Below the pieces are notes generated by a model, which made no database searches, was not told where the DNA came from, and was given only the letters and a program-made list of their open reading frames with translations. DNA of 64,000 nt from Flavobacteriaceae bacterium PS02293 (GTDB taxonomy: Bacteria > Bacteroidota > Bacteroidia > Flavobacteriales > Weeksellaceae), in contig JASCOV010000011.1 in the NCBI GenBank assembly GCA_029960045.1, positions 1 through 64,000 on the forward strand, in the 5' to 3' direction. Both the position numbers and the translations under genes were made by a program. Below are positions 33,506-41,127 of the stretch, piece by piece; the stretch's first letter is position 1, and every line of letters begins with the position of its first letter.

Positions 33506-33539
33506 AAAAAGCTTTAAAACATATGTTTTAAAGCTTTTT
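33506..33539 (-). terminator. terminator of the tRNA-Asp transcript (34-bp perfect palindrome)
   Basis: The palindrome around CATATG has arms AAAAAGCTTTAAAA and TTTTAAAGCTTTTT with no mismatch. Read on the minus strand it ends in a run of Ts (TTTTTTCG). It lies 24 bp beyond the 3' end of the second tRNA-Asp in the transcript, as expected for a tRNA operon terminator. Confidence 0.75.
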
Positions 33540-33562
33540 GCACTACTTTGATATTGTAGTTG

Positions 33563-33636
33563 CGATCCGGACGGGACTCGAACCCGCGACCTCCGCCGTG
33601 ACAGGGCGGCATTCTAACCAGCTGAACTACCGGATC
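33563..33636 (-). tRNA. tRNA-Asp (GTC), copy next to the island
   Basis: 74 nt without CCA. Acceptor arms GATCCGG/CCGGATC pair exactly; the anticodon loop is CTGTCAC, anticodon GTC, in the CCGCC...GGCGG stem; the T arm is GCGGG-TTCGAGT-CCCGT. It differs from the upstream copy at 33669-33742 by one D-loop base. Its 3' end faces the integrase, so it is the probable attachment site of the island. Confidence 0.95.
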
Positions 33637-33668
33637 AATTTTTTGAAAAGTAATTGATAAACTTTATG

Positions 33669-33742
33669 CGATCCGGACGGGACTCGAACCCGCGACCTCC
33701 GCCGTGACAGGGCGGCATTCTTACCAGCTGAACTACCGGATC
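33669..33742 (-). tRNA. tRNA-Asp (GTC), upstream copy
   Basis: 74 nt without CCA and identical to the downstream copy except one D-loop base (GGTAAG here against GGTTAG there). All four arms fold, with anticodon GTC. Both copies share a short 32-bp spacer, so they are likely one transcript with the terminator at 33506-33539. Confidence 0.95.
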
Positions 33743-33834
33743 TCTTACCCAACAAACTAAGAAAAACTATCGTCGTTTATTGTGGTTGCAAAAATACAAC
33801 AATAATTTACACCTGCAAATAAAATCTAAAAAAA

Positions 33835-33859
33835 AACGCTCTCCAAAAGGAAAAGCGTT
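33835..33859 (-). terminator. trxA terminator
   Basis: On the minus strand AACGCT (with TTTTCC/GGAGAG extending the stem imperfectly) pairs with AGCGTT and is followed by a run of Ts (complement of AAAAAAAAA at about 33827-33835). It begins 23 bp beyond the thioredoxin stop. Confidence 0.7.
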
Positions 33860-33881
33860 CATTTTCAATTATATTAATTTC

Positions 33882-34199
33882 TTATAAGTAAGCATTCAAC
33901 TTCTCAGCGATCACTTCTTTTGGTGCTACACCAACTATTTTATCTACTACTTCTCCGTTTTTGAAGATCAAAACTGTAGGAATATTTCTGATTCCATAAT
34001 CTACAGAGATCTGCTGATTGTTATCAACGTCTACTTTTCCTACCAAAGCTTTTCCTTCAAAGTCAATTGCAACTTCCTCGATAATTGGTCCAAGCATTCT
34101 ACAAGGTCCGCACCAAGCTGCCCAAAAGTCAACTAAAACTGGTTTATCTGAATTTAATACTGTTTCCTGAAAGGATTGATCTGTAATTTCTACTGCCAT
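33882..34199 (-). CDS. trxA: thioredoxin
   Basis: 105 residues, the standard size. The active site is W29-C30-G31-P32-C33 (WAAWCGPCRM), and the cis-Pro loop RNIPTVLIF lies at about 72-80. It reduces protein disulfides in the cytoplasm, with electrons from thioredoxin reductase (not encoded here). It is transcribed alone, between the cysteine desulfurase gene and the tRNA-Asp pair, with a terminator at 33835-33859. A -7-like box TAATTTTG lies at 34228-34235. Confidence 0.97.
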   Translation of the reverse strand: MAVEITDQSFQETVLNSDKPVLVDFWAAWCGPCRMLGPIIEEVAIDFEGKALVGKVDVDNNQQISVDYGIRNIPTVLIFKNGEVVDKIVGVAPKEVIAEKLNAYL

Positions 34200-34264
34200 G
34201 ATTTCTTATTCTTGTTAATTTGTAATACAAAATTACAAAATTTATATTCTATTTATTCTGTTGA

Positions 34265-35437
34265 TTATCTATGTAAACTATCGGCTTTTTCTATAACGAA
34301 TTGACTTCCTATTTCTTCTAAAGCTTCTACCAAAGCATCGATATCAGATTTTTTCGTATAATGACTGAATGAAATTCTTAATGGTGTTTTGTTATCCAAA
34401 TCATCTTCTGATAAGACAGACATCAACACCATAGAAGGTTTTGAAGCTCCTGAACTGCAAGCACTTCCCTGAGAAATAGCAATACCTTTCATATCTAATT
34501 GTAATCCGATTAATGGATTTTTGTAAGGAAGCAGAACGTTGAGAACTGTATAAAGACTTTCATCTTCTGCACTTCTTCCATTGAATTTGATTCCAGATAT
34601 TTTCTCTTGTAATTGCTTAATTGCGTAATGTTTGATATCCAGAATATGATTGCTATAATCTTCCATTTTTGCCTGAGATATTTCCCACGCTTTACCTAAA
34701 CCGGCAATTCCTGTTACATTTTCTGTTCCTGCTCTTAAGCTTCTTTCTTGTGGACCTCCTGTGATAATTCCCTTCAATCCGGATGATTTTCTTACGAATG
34801 CAAAACCAGCACCTTTTGGCCCGTGGAATTTGTGTGCGCTGCAAGATGCAAAATCAACTGGAATTTTAGAAAAATCCAAATCCAAATGTGCCATTGTCTG
34901 AACCGTGTCAGAATGGAAAAGTGTGTCATTGGCTTTACAAAGATGTGCTACTTTATCGATATCGAGAATATTCCCGATTTCGTTGTTGGCATGCATCAAT
35001 GTTACCAAGGTTTTTTTGTCTGAGGATTTTAGAACTTCTTCTAATTTGTTTAAGTCAAAATCTCCGTTTGAATTTGGTCTTAGATAAACCAATTCTACAC
35101 CTTTCAATTTTTTCATTTCAAGGCAGGTTTCGGCTACACATTTGTGCTCCAAAGCTGAAGTGATGATTCTTTCCACTCCTAAATAATTGACCGCAGATTT
35201 GATTATCATATTATTAGATTCTGTTCCACAAGATGTGAAAACAATCTCTCCTGGTGTTACTCTCAAAGATTCTGCAATCTTTCGCCTTACTTCTTCTAAA
35301 ACGGTTTTGGCTTCCTGTCCCAAACTATGTGTGGACGACGGATTGCCATAATTGAATTTCATTACATTCACCATACAGTCTATCACCTCATCGTCGAGAG
35401 GCGTAGTTGCAGCATTATCCAGATAAATTCTTTCCAT
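34265..35437 (-). CDS. cysteine desulfurase (NifS/IscS type)
   Basis: 390 residues, class V PLP enzyme. The PLP lysine is K203 in SCSAHKFHGPKG, and the catalytic Cys is C327 in GSACSSGASKPS. The start YLDNAATTPL is typical. It removes sulfur from cysteine as a persulfide for Fe-S clusters or tRNA thiolation. The short active-site loop is of the NifS/IscS group rather than SufS. No IscU or other scaffold gene is next to it. It precedes trxA, separated by 65 bp. Confidence 0.93.
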   Translation of the reverse strand: MERIYLDNAATTPLDDEVIDCMVNVMKFNYGNPSSTHSLGQEAKTVLEEVRRKIAESLRVTPGEIVFTSCGTESNNMIIKSAVNYLGVERIITSALEHKCVAETCLEMKKLKGVELVYLRPNSNGDFDLNKLEEVLKSSDKKTLVTLMHANNEIGNILDIDKVAHLCKANDTLFHSDTVQTMAHLDLDFSKIPVDFASCSAHKFHGPKGAGFAFVRKSSGLKGIITGGPQERSLRAGTENVTGIAGLGKAWEISQAKMEDYSNHILDIKHYAIKQLQEKISGIKFNGRSAEDESLYTVLNVLLPYKNPLIGLQLDMKGIAISQGSACSSGASKPSMVLMSVLSEDDLDNKTPLRISFSHYTKKSDIDALVEALEEIGSQFVIEKADSLHR

Positions 35438-35486
35438 TTTAAATTAGATTTTGAAGCCGAAAAGTCGGAAAAATTAAGTAGCTAAA

Positions 35487-36074
35487 TTAGTGAAAAAATC
35501 GGTAATGCGATTCATTGGCAAACTTAAACATCGCTTTGTCTCCGGAAGTGTCTCCGAAAGCTATGATTTTATCGAATTTCTTGTCACCAATTTCCAGTTT
35601 AATTCTATTGACTTTCTCTTCTTTATTACAGTTTTTTCCAATGAATTTACCTGTGAAAATATCGTCTTCGAATTCTGCTTGCGTAGAAAGTAATTTCATA
35701 TCGAATTTCTCAGCAAATGGTCTCACCCAAAAGTCTAATGAAGCTGAAACAATGTAAGCTTCTGTATTGTCTCTGTTGATATTTTTGATGAAATCCAAAG
35801 CGTTTTCTCTGAACAAGCTTGGATAATTTTCTTCGAAGAAGAGTTTTGCTTTTTTCTCTATTTGATATTTGGACTCGCCTTTTAATATTGATGAAATGAA
35901 ACTTTTCTTTACTGCTTCTGCGTTGGCTAATTTTAATTTTAATAAAATAAAAAGCGGAACGTGTTTCAAAAATTGAAAAGAATATTTTGCAGGGTCATAA
36001 AACTTCAAAAACAAAAACATCGTGTCTTTGTAAGTTAAAGTTCCGTCGAAATCGAATAGATATAGTTTTTTCAT
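35487..36074 (-). CDS. HAD-IB family phosphatase
   Basis: About 195 residues (Met1 or Met2 of the frame). HAD motif I is DFDGTLTYKD, with nucleophile Asp8 and Asp10; motif II is the VSASLDFW segment; motif III/IV is KIIAFGDTSGDKAMFKFA. Similar to phosphoserine-phosphatase-like HAD-IB enzymes. Close clustering with the DprE1/DprE2/UbiA-like genes suggests it removes the phosphate from phosphoribosylated polyprenyl-phosphate in that pathway. That role is inference. Confidence 0.88.
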   Translation of the reverse strand: MKKLYLFDFDGTLTYKDTMFLFLKFYDPAKYSFQFLKHVPLFILLKLKLANAEAVKKSFISSILKGESKYQIEKKAKLFFEENYPSLFRENALDFIKNINRDNTEAYIVSASLDFWVRPFAEKFDMKLLSTQAEFEDDIFTGKFIGKNCNKEEKVNRIKLEIGDKKFDKIIAFGDTSGDKAMFKFANESHYRFFH

Positions 36075-36083
36075 CAATTGTTT

Positions 36084-36752
36084 TTAAGATTTAATTTTAT
36101 TAAAATACAATTTTGAATTAGAATAACTCCATAAAACAACATTAATTTTATTATAAAAATCGACATTTTCAACATTTTCCCAATTTGGGTAATATATTGG
36201 AGCATTTAAAAATTGCTTCCTATAATCATCAACATCTTTTAAAATTGACTTAAGTAAATCATTATTTTTCTGATAAATTTCAAAAATAGAATTTAAATCA
36301 TTGGTTAAGTTCTTATTCTTTATTTGAAGCAATTCATTAGTTGAAAAAATTGAGTATGTATCAGGAAAATTCTTTAATTCATCAATTAATAGAATTTTAT
36401 TTATTCTTGATTTGGGAGTTAAGGATTTGTATTTACGCTTTTGCTCATTGCTAAATTCTGATTCCATTGTAATAACTCCAGAAAAGTAAAGTTTGTAAAC
36501 TTTGTCTAATAAATCCAATTCTTTCTTATCCAATTTCTCAATTAAATCGTCTGGAATTTGAACATAATTAATTAAAACTTTTTTATCCAAATCATTTATA
36601 TACTGGATTCTAATTTTAATTTCGTCATTATAAATATCATCTTCCGAAATAACATTTTTCAGAAATAAATCAATAACCTTATTCTCATCTAAAGTTTGTG
36701 AATTGATAAAATTAAAAGAAAATATAAAAAGAATGGAAATCCAAATCTTCAT
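36084..36752 (-). CDS. exported protein of unknown function
   Basis: 222 residues. A signal peptide (1-19, ending FINSQ) is followed by an acidic, Lys- and Asn-rich, mainly helical chain (KRKYKSLTPKSRINKILLIDEL at about 104-125) without Cys. No family was recognised. It is tucked between the reductase-like gene (2 bp away) and the HAD phosphatase (6 bp away), so it is cotranscribed with the polyprenyl-phosphosugar cluster. An exported accessory role is possible. Confidence 0.7.
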   Translation of the reverse strand: MKIWISILFIFSFNFINSQTLDENKVIDLFLKNVISEDDIYNDEIKIRIQYINDLDKKVLINYVQIPDDLIEKLDKKELDLLDKVYKLYFSGVITMESEFSNEQKRKYKSLTPKSRINKILLIDELKNFPDTYSIFSTNELLQIKNKNLTNDLNSIFEIYQKNNDLLKSILKDVDDYRKQFLNAPIYYPNWENVENVDFYNKINVVLWSYSNSKLYFNKIKS

Positions 36753-36754
36753 TT

Positions 36755-37480
36755 CTAAAGCTTCAATTTTTTAAAAATAAATTCAGGAATATTTCTAATA
36801 ATAAGCATTATAAATGCCCAAATTGGTAAAACGTAAGCAACATCCTTTTTATTTCTATAAGCTTTATAGATTCCCTCCGCAGCTTTTTTTGGAGAAGCGG
36901 TAAGAGCTGGATTCAGCGGTAAACCTTCTGTCATTTTTGTGTCCATAAAACCTGGCTTCACAGTTAAAACGTGGACTTTTTTATCAAACAAATAATTTCT
37001 CAATCCACTAAGATAAGCCGTTAAAGCTGCTTTTGCACTTCCGTAGATGAAGTTGCTTTGTCTTCCTCTTTCGCCAGCTACAGAAGAAAGAACTATCATT
37101 GTTCCGGTTCTTTTGGATTCCATTTTCTTGGCGAAGAAGTTGAGGACAGGAACTAATTTTGCGTAATTGATATCTATAATTCTCTCTGTATTTTCATCGT
37201 CATAAAGTCCTTCTTCCGTTCCCAAACCAAGATAGCCTGTCGCGCAAAATAGAACATCGGAATTTATATTTTCCAAAGTTTTATAATCGACTTTGCTCAT
37301 CAAATCCAACGGAATTATCTCCGAATGCTGAAAAAACTTCACCTGAATATGACCGGCAAATTTCTCCGTCGTTTCCGGATTGGAACTCAACAGATAAATG
37401 GTTGGGAATTTTTCGCCTTTTGCAAGACATTCTTCTACAAATGCTTGTGCAACTTCGGAATTGGAACCTAGTATTATCAT
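36755..37480 (-). CDS. short-chain dehydrogenase/reductase, DprE2-like
   Basis: 241 residues, SDR fold. The cofactor loop is ILGSNSEVAQAF (3-14), the catalytic Ser is in VLSSVAGERG (about 130-139) and Tyr146-x3-Lys150 lie in IYGSAKAAL. A hydrophobic C-terminal segment (IWAFIMLIIRNIPEFIF) may anchor it at the membrane, as in mycobacterial DprE2. With the DprE1-like oxidase (38044) it would epimerise decaprenyl-phosphoryl ribose to arabinose. The 559-bp GxxExxY module is interposed between the two. Confidence 0.87.
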   Translation of the reverse strand: MIILGSNSEVAQAFVEECLAKGEKFPTIYLLSSNPETTEKFAGHIQVKFFQHSEIIPLDLMSKVDYKTLENINSDVLFCATGYLGLGTEEGLYDDENTERIIDINYAKLVPVLNFFAKKMESKRTGTMIVLSSVAGERGRQSNFIYGSAKAALTAYLSGLRNYLFDKKVHVLTVKPGFMDTKMTEGLPLNPALTASPKKAAEGIYKAYRNKKDVAYVLPIWAFIMLIIRNIPEFIFKKLKL

Positions 37481-37528
37481 TTTATTGAACGCAAGTTGCG
37501 CTAAGTTTTAGTTTTTATTATGTTTTAA

Positions 37529-37562
37529 GATTCGCAAAGACGCTTCGCTCATCAAAATAAAA
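37529..37562 (+). repeat. left arm of a perfect 34-bp inverted repeat
   Basis: The sequence begins GATTCGCAAAGACGCTTCGC and ends CAAAATAAAA. Its exact complement is at 37969-38002. It lies 17 bp beyond the GxxExxY stop (37580), so the transcript could fold its two flanks together. Confidence 0.85.
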
Positions 37563-37579
37563 TATTGTTGTTTTAGTTT

Positions 37580-37961
37580 TTACAAACCATTTACAATTCT
37601 TCTTACACCGTTTTTGAAATAAGGCAAATTGAAATTTATAATCATTCCTAATTTATATTTTCCTAGCCTCAGATAATTTAATAACTGTGCTTCAAAAATA
37701 TGTTGTCCTGATTCCGTTGTTGATTTCAATGCAATCACGACTTTATCTTCAATTAACAAATCAACTCGAAAAGCATCTTGAATCATCAGCTCCTCATATT
37801 GTATTGACAAACTTTTTTGTCTTTCAACTTTTTAATCCTGATTTCTTTAATTCATAATAGAGACATTCTTCATAAACTCTTTCATACAGACCTGTTCCTA
37901 ATTTTCTATGAATCTTTAATCCTGAATCAAAAATAATTTTAGAGATTTCATTTTCAGTCAT
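37580..37961 (-). pseudogene. GxxExxY-family protein gene, frameshifted
   Basis: From ATG at 37961 the frame reads MTENEISKIIFDSG with the signature GLYERVY (GxxExxY) and stops at codon 52 (SGLKS). The following frame continues the family: KVERQKSLSIQYEELMI, then DLLIEDKVVIALKS and a C-terminal LGMIINFNLPYFKNGVRRIVNGL. One extra base in the five-T run at 37828-37832 (five As in the coding strand) accounts for the break. The intact protein of about 125 residues resembles the PD-(D/E)xK-like GxxExxY family of unknown function. Homopolymer sequencing error cannot be ruled out. Confidence 0.8.
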
Positions 37962-37968
37962 TGTGTTT

Positions 37969-38002
37969 TTTTATTTTGATGAGCGAAGCGTCTTTGCGAA
38001 TC
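37969..38002 (-). repeat. right arm of the 34-bp inverted repeat
   Basis: Exact complement of 37529-37562. It ends 7 bp upstream of the GxxExxY start codon, so the arm lies in the gene's 5' leader. Confidence 0.85.
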
Positions 38003-38043
38003 AATTATTTTCAATATGAATATAGTCCTTGCGCAATTTGCGT

Positions 38044-39363
38044 TTAATTTCCTCCGCTCAATATTCTTTTATGCTGAAGTGATACAAACTTCGGTGAATC
38101 AACATTTTGAAGATAATTTGTAAGAGATGAACGGCTCATACTGTCTTTTGTCAAATAAATTCTTCCTCCGAAATTTTCAACAATCGTATCCAATTGGTCA
38201 ACCAATTTTTTCAATCCTTTATTAACTTTAAAGTCCAAAGCCAAAGTGTAACCTTCGACAGGAAAAGAGTTATAAGCCTGAGGATTATGCTTCCCAAACA
38301 ATTTAAGGACAGCTAAGAAAGAACCGTTTCCGCTTTTTGCAATGGTGTTAAGAATTTGTCGCATTCCTTCTTTTCCATTTTCTTTCGGAATTACCATTTG
38401 ATATTGGATGAATCCGCTTTTTCCGTAGATTTTGTTCCATTCATTAATGACATCCAAAGGATAGAAAAATGTCTCGTAATCTATAAAATTATTGAGTTGT
38501 TTCTTCGTCTGTTTATTGTAATAAAGAAAATTGAAAATCTTAATACTCAAAGAATTAAGGACAAATCCAGGAAAATAAAAAGGAATCGTCGGCTTTGGCT
38601 TTTCTTTCAACTTCAAAGTTTTCTTTTGGAGATTTGAAGGTAATTCAGCTTTCATAGCGTGTTCACCTCTCATTAAGATAGAACGTCCAAGATTTTTACC
38701 TTTTTGAAAACAATCTATCCAAGCCACATTGTAAGTCCAATCTTCGCTTTCATCAAACAATCGGAAAACCTCATCTAGATTTTCGGCTTTGATGCTTTCT
38801 TGTTTGATGTAAGCAGATTCTATATTTTTTAGTTTGAATTTTGCAGAAAGGATAATCCCAGTTAATCCCATCCCGCCAATCGTAGCCCAGAATTTGTCTG
38901 AATTTTCTTCGCGTGAGCACGTGATAACTTCGGCATTTTCATCCACCATTTTGAACTCAATCACGTATTCGGAAAAACAACCTTCTGCGTGGTGATTTTT
39001 ACCGTGAACATCGGAAGCAATTGCTCCTCCAACGGAAATATATTTGGTTCCCGGCGTTACATAAAGAAAATAACCTTGTGGAACAGAAACTTCTAAAACT
39101 TCTGATAAAAGAACACCGGATTCGCATTCGATAACGCCATTCAGCCTATCAAAAGAGATGAATTTATTAAGTCTTTTTGTTGAAAAAATATGTTCACCAA
39201 GAGAAGCATCGCCATAGCAGCGTCCGTTTCCTCTAGCAATCACTTCGTTATTTTCTCGTACAAAATTTTTAATTTTAGAAACAGAATCATCTGACCGCAT
39301 TTCTTTTTCTACAACTGGAAAATTTCCCCAATTGGTTACTTTTTGTATAAAATTAGGTTTCAT
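38044..39363 (-). CDS. FAD-dependent oxidase, DprE1-like
   Basis: 439 residues, a VAO-type flavoprotein. The FAD-binding segments are ARGNGRCYGDASLG (about 43-56), TPGTKYISVGGAIASDVHG (about 104-122) and GGMGLTGIILSAKFKL (about 163-178). The C-terminal half (LALDFKVNKGLKKLVDQL, GGRIYLTKDSMS) resembles decaprenylphosphoryl-ribose 2'-oxidase, the first half of the epimerisation that makes polyprenyl-phosphoryl arabinose. With UbiA (39434) and DprE2-like (36755) it forms a coherent set. Bacteroidota use of the product is not known to me. Confidence 0.88.
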   Translation of the reverse strand: MKPNFIQKVTNWGNFPVVEKEMRSDDSVSKIKNFVRENNEVIARGNGRCYGDASLGEHIFSTKRLNKFISFDRLNGVIECESGVLLSEVLEVSVPQGYFLYVTPGTKYISVGGAIASDVHGKNHHAEGCFSEYVIEFKMVDENAEVITCSREENSDKFWATIGGMGLTGIILSAKFKLKNIESAYIKQESIKAENLDEVFRLFDESEDWTYNVAWIDCFQKGKNLGRSILMRGEHAMKAELPSNLQKKTLKLKEKPKPTIPFYFPGFVLNSLSIKIFNFLYYNKQTKKQLNNFIDYETFFYPLDVINEWNKIYGKSGFIQYQMVIPKENGKEGMRQILNTIAKSGNGSFLAVLKLFGKHNPQAYNSFPVEGYTLALDFKVNKGLKKLVDQLDTIVENFGGRIYLTKDSMSRSSLTNYLQNVDSPKFVSLQHKRILSGGN

Positions 39364-39433
39364 CTGTAACTGTGTATTTTTTTTAAGGCCAAGTCTAATC
39401 TCGAAAATATCATCATCATTTTATTCTGTGATT

Positions 39434-40321
39434 TTATTTTTTAAAATAGATCTGTAATAGAAAAACGATAACCCAAAGTAAAATTGTTATTTGAATATAT
39501 CTGTCTTTGTAAACTATTTTGGTTGGTGATTCTGTTTTATTGTAAACTAATGTTTGCTGAAGATATCTTAAGAATGCAAAGACAACAAAAATCACAGTAT
39601 AAAAAACTCTTGGATGAAATCTTGCCTGAACTTCCGGCGACAAAGTAAACATCAGATAACAAATAATTGCCAAAGTACAACTGATTGACAAAGCAATATC
39701 AGCAAATTGAACATTATAACCATCTAAGGCTTTTCTGGTTTTTCCGGAGATCTGAGCATTAATTAACTCTCCTCTTCTTTTTCCAATTGCTAAAACTAAT
39801 GCTAAAACAAAGGTTAATAAAATGGCCCAATTGGTAACAATGATTCCTGTAACATAACCGCCTGCTAACACTCTCAGAACAAACCCAATTGCAATGATAC
39901 AAATATCGACAATTGCAACTTGTTTTAATTTAAATGTATAGAAAAGATTCATCACAAAATAAAATCCAATAATAACTCCAAATTTCCAAAAATTGGTATG
40001 GAAAATATAATTACCAATGAAAACAGAAGCAATAGATAATATTACCAAAAAAGCAAATAAAACTTCTGCACTTCTTTTGGAAACAGCACCACTTGCTAAC
40101 GGTCGGTTTTTCTTTTCGGGATGTCTTTTGTCTGATTCTATATCAAAATAATCATTGATGATATAAATAGAACTCGCTGTAAATGAAAAAACTAAAAAAG
40201 CAAATATACTTTCGTAGAATAAATGAGAGTTTGTAATCTTACCTGAGAAAAATAACGGGGCAAAAACAAATAAGTTCTTGACCCATTGCTCAACTCTTAT
40301 TAATTTTAAATAGTTTTTCAT
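39434..40321 (-). CDS. UbiA-type prenyl-phosphate phosphoribosyltransferase-like membrane enzyme
   Basis: Start placed at 40321 (MKNYLKLIRVEQW), which matches family N-termini, rather than 40372. About 295 residues, eight or nine helices. The substrate-binding motif is NDYFDIESDKRHPEKKNRP (NDxxDxxxD, about 62-80) and a second DxxxD-like region follows. The overall look is of decaprenyl-phosphate phosphoribosyltransferase (DPPR synthase), which would supply the substrate for the DprE1/DprE2-like pair. It lies 71 bp upstream of the DprE1-like gene. Confidence 0.88.
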   Translation of the reverse strand: MKNYLKLIRVEQWVKNLFVFAPLFFSGKITNSHLFYESIFAFLVFSFTASSIYIINDYFDIESDKRHPEKKNRPLASGAVSKRSAEVLFAFLVILSIASVFIGNYIFHTNFWKFGVIIGFYFVMNLFYTFKLKQVAIVDICIIAIGFVLRVLAGGYVTGIIVTNWAILLTFVLALVLAIGKRRGELINAQISGKTRKALDGYNVQFADIALSISCTLAIICYLMFTLSPEVQARFHPRVFYTVIFVVFAFLRYLQQTLVYNKTESPTKIVYKDRYIQITILLWVIVFLLQIYFKK

Positions 40322-40363
40322 CAATAGTTTTAATAATCTTACAAAAGTAGCATTAAAATAAAA

Positions 40364-40382
40364 AAACCGCAAATTGCGGTTT
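40364..40382 (-). terminator. terminator of the OmpA-like gene
   Basis: AAACCGCAA pairs with TTGCGGTTT across a single unpaired base. On the minus strand it is followed by TTTTATTTTAATG, a T-rich tail. It lies 27 bp past the OmpA-family stop (40409) and separates it from the UbiA gene. Confidence 0.75.
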
Positions 40383-40408
40383 GTTATTTATTTGAAAATG
40401 AATGAATA

Positions 40409-41104
40409 TTAATTTGACCCGGACTTTGCAGCGTCATTAATCATTTTCTCATTTGCTGTAATTGCAAATTCTACTCTTCTGTTTTGAGCTCTTCCAGCAT
40501 CCGTATCGTTACTAGCTACAGGACTTGATTTCCCTAAACCTTCTGTAAACAATCTTGAAGCAGAAATACCTTGAGCACTAAAATAGCTTTTTACAGCTGC
40601 AGCTCTTTGACCTGATATTTTCAAATTTACAGCATCGCTACCGATACTATCAGTATGTCCATAGATGTTAATATTTGTGTCAGGATTATTTCTAAGAACT
40701 ATAACTAATTTGTCTAAGTTAGTTTTTGCAAGAGTTGTTAAATTTGATGAATTAAAATCAAAATTAACAGTATTCTCGTGCAATGTCACTTTGATACCTT
40801 CCCCTACTCTTTCTACTTCTGCACCAGGTAAAACTTCTTTTATTTCTTTCGCCTGTTTGTCCATTTTATTACCGATTACGCCACCAGCAACGCCACCAAC
40901 AACGCCACCTAAAACAGCGCCTAATGGCGCATTACCACCTTTTCCAAGATTATTTCCCAAAATCCCTCCTAATACTGCACCAGCAGCTGTACCAATAGCA
41001 GCACCTTTTTGAGTATTATTAGCATTCTGTACCGCTTCACAGCTTGTGAATAATAAAGATCCTGAGATCATAAAAGCGGCGATATTTAATTTATTTAATT
41101 TCAT
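40409..41104 (-). CDS. OmpA-family lipoprotein with glycine zipper
   Basis: 231 residues. The lipobox ends at Cys22 (FTSC). A glycine-zipper stretch (about 33-82: GAAIGTAAGAVLGGILGNNLG...) probably inserts into the membrane, followed by an OmpA-like peptidoglycan-binding domain (about 110-225) with IYGHTDSIGSDAVNLKISGQRA and NRRVEFAI. It should anchor the outer membrane to the cell wall. It is followed by its own terminator. Confidence 0.93.
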   Translation of the reverse strand: MKLNKLNIAAFMISGSLLFTSCEAVQNANNTQKGAAIGTAAGAVLGGILGNNLGKGGNAPLGAVLGGVVGGVAGGVIGNKMDKQAKEIKEVLPGAEVERVGEGIKVTLHENTVNFDFNSSNLTTLAKTNLDKLVIVLRNNPDTNINIYGHTDSIGSDAVNLKISGQRAAAVKSYFSAQGISASRLFTEGLGKSSPVASNDTDAGRAQNRRVEFAITANEKMINDAAKSGSN

Positions 41105-41127
41105 TTTGAATATTTTTGAGTTATTAG

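Larger units (their letters stand above)
37487..38045. mobile_element. GxxExxY module bounded by nested inverted repeats
   Basis: The outer repeats (left GAACGCAAGTTGCGCTAAG at 37487-37505; right complement AAACGCAAATTGCGCAAG at 38028-38045) are each nearly palindromic. The inner repeat is a perfect 34-bp pair (37529-37562 and 37969-38002). Inside lies one GxxExxY gene, now frameshifted. The right outer repeat overlaps the stop of the DprE1-like gene, and the left one begins 7 bp upstream of the DprE2-like start. Arrangement around a single gene suggests a self-contained mobile or dispersed element. Confidence 0.6.

Noticed and set aside
33563..33742. The two tRNA-Asp copies as attL and attR of a tiny element
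   Set aside because: Only 32 bp separate them and nothing lies between; a transcribed tRNA pair with a shared terminator explains them better.
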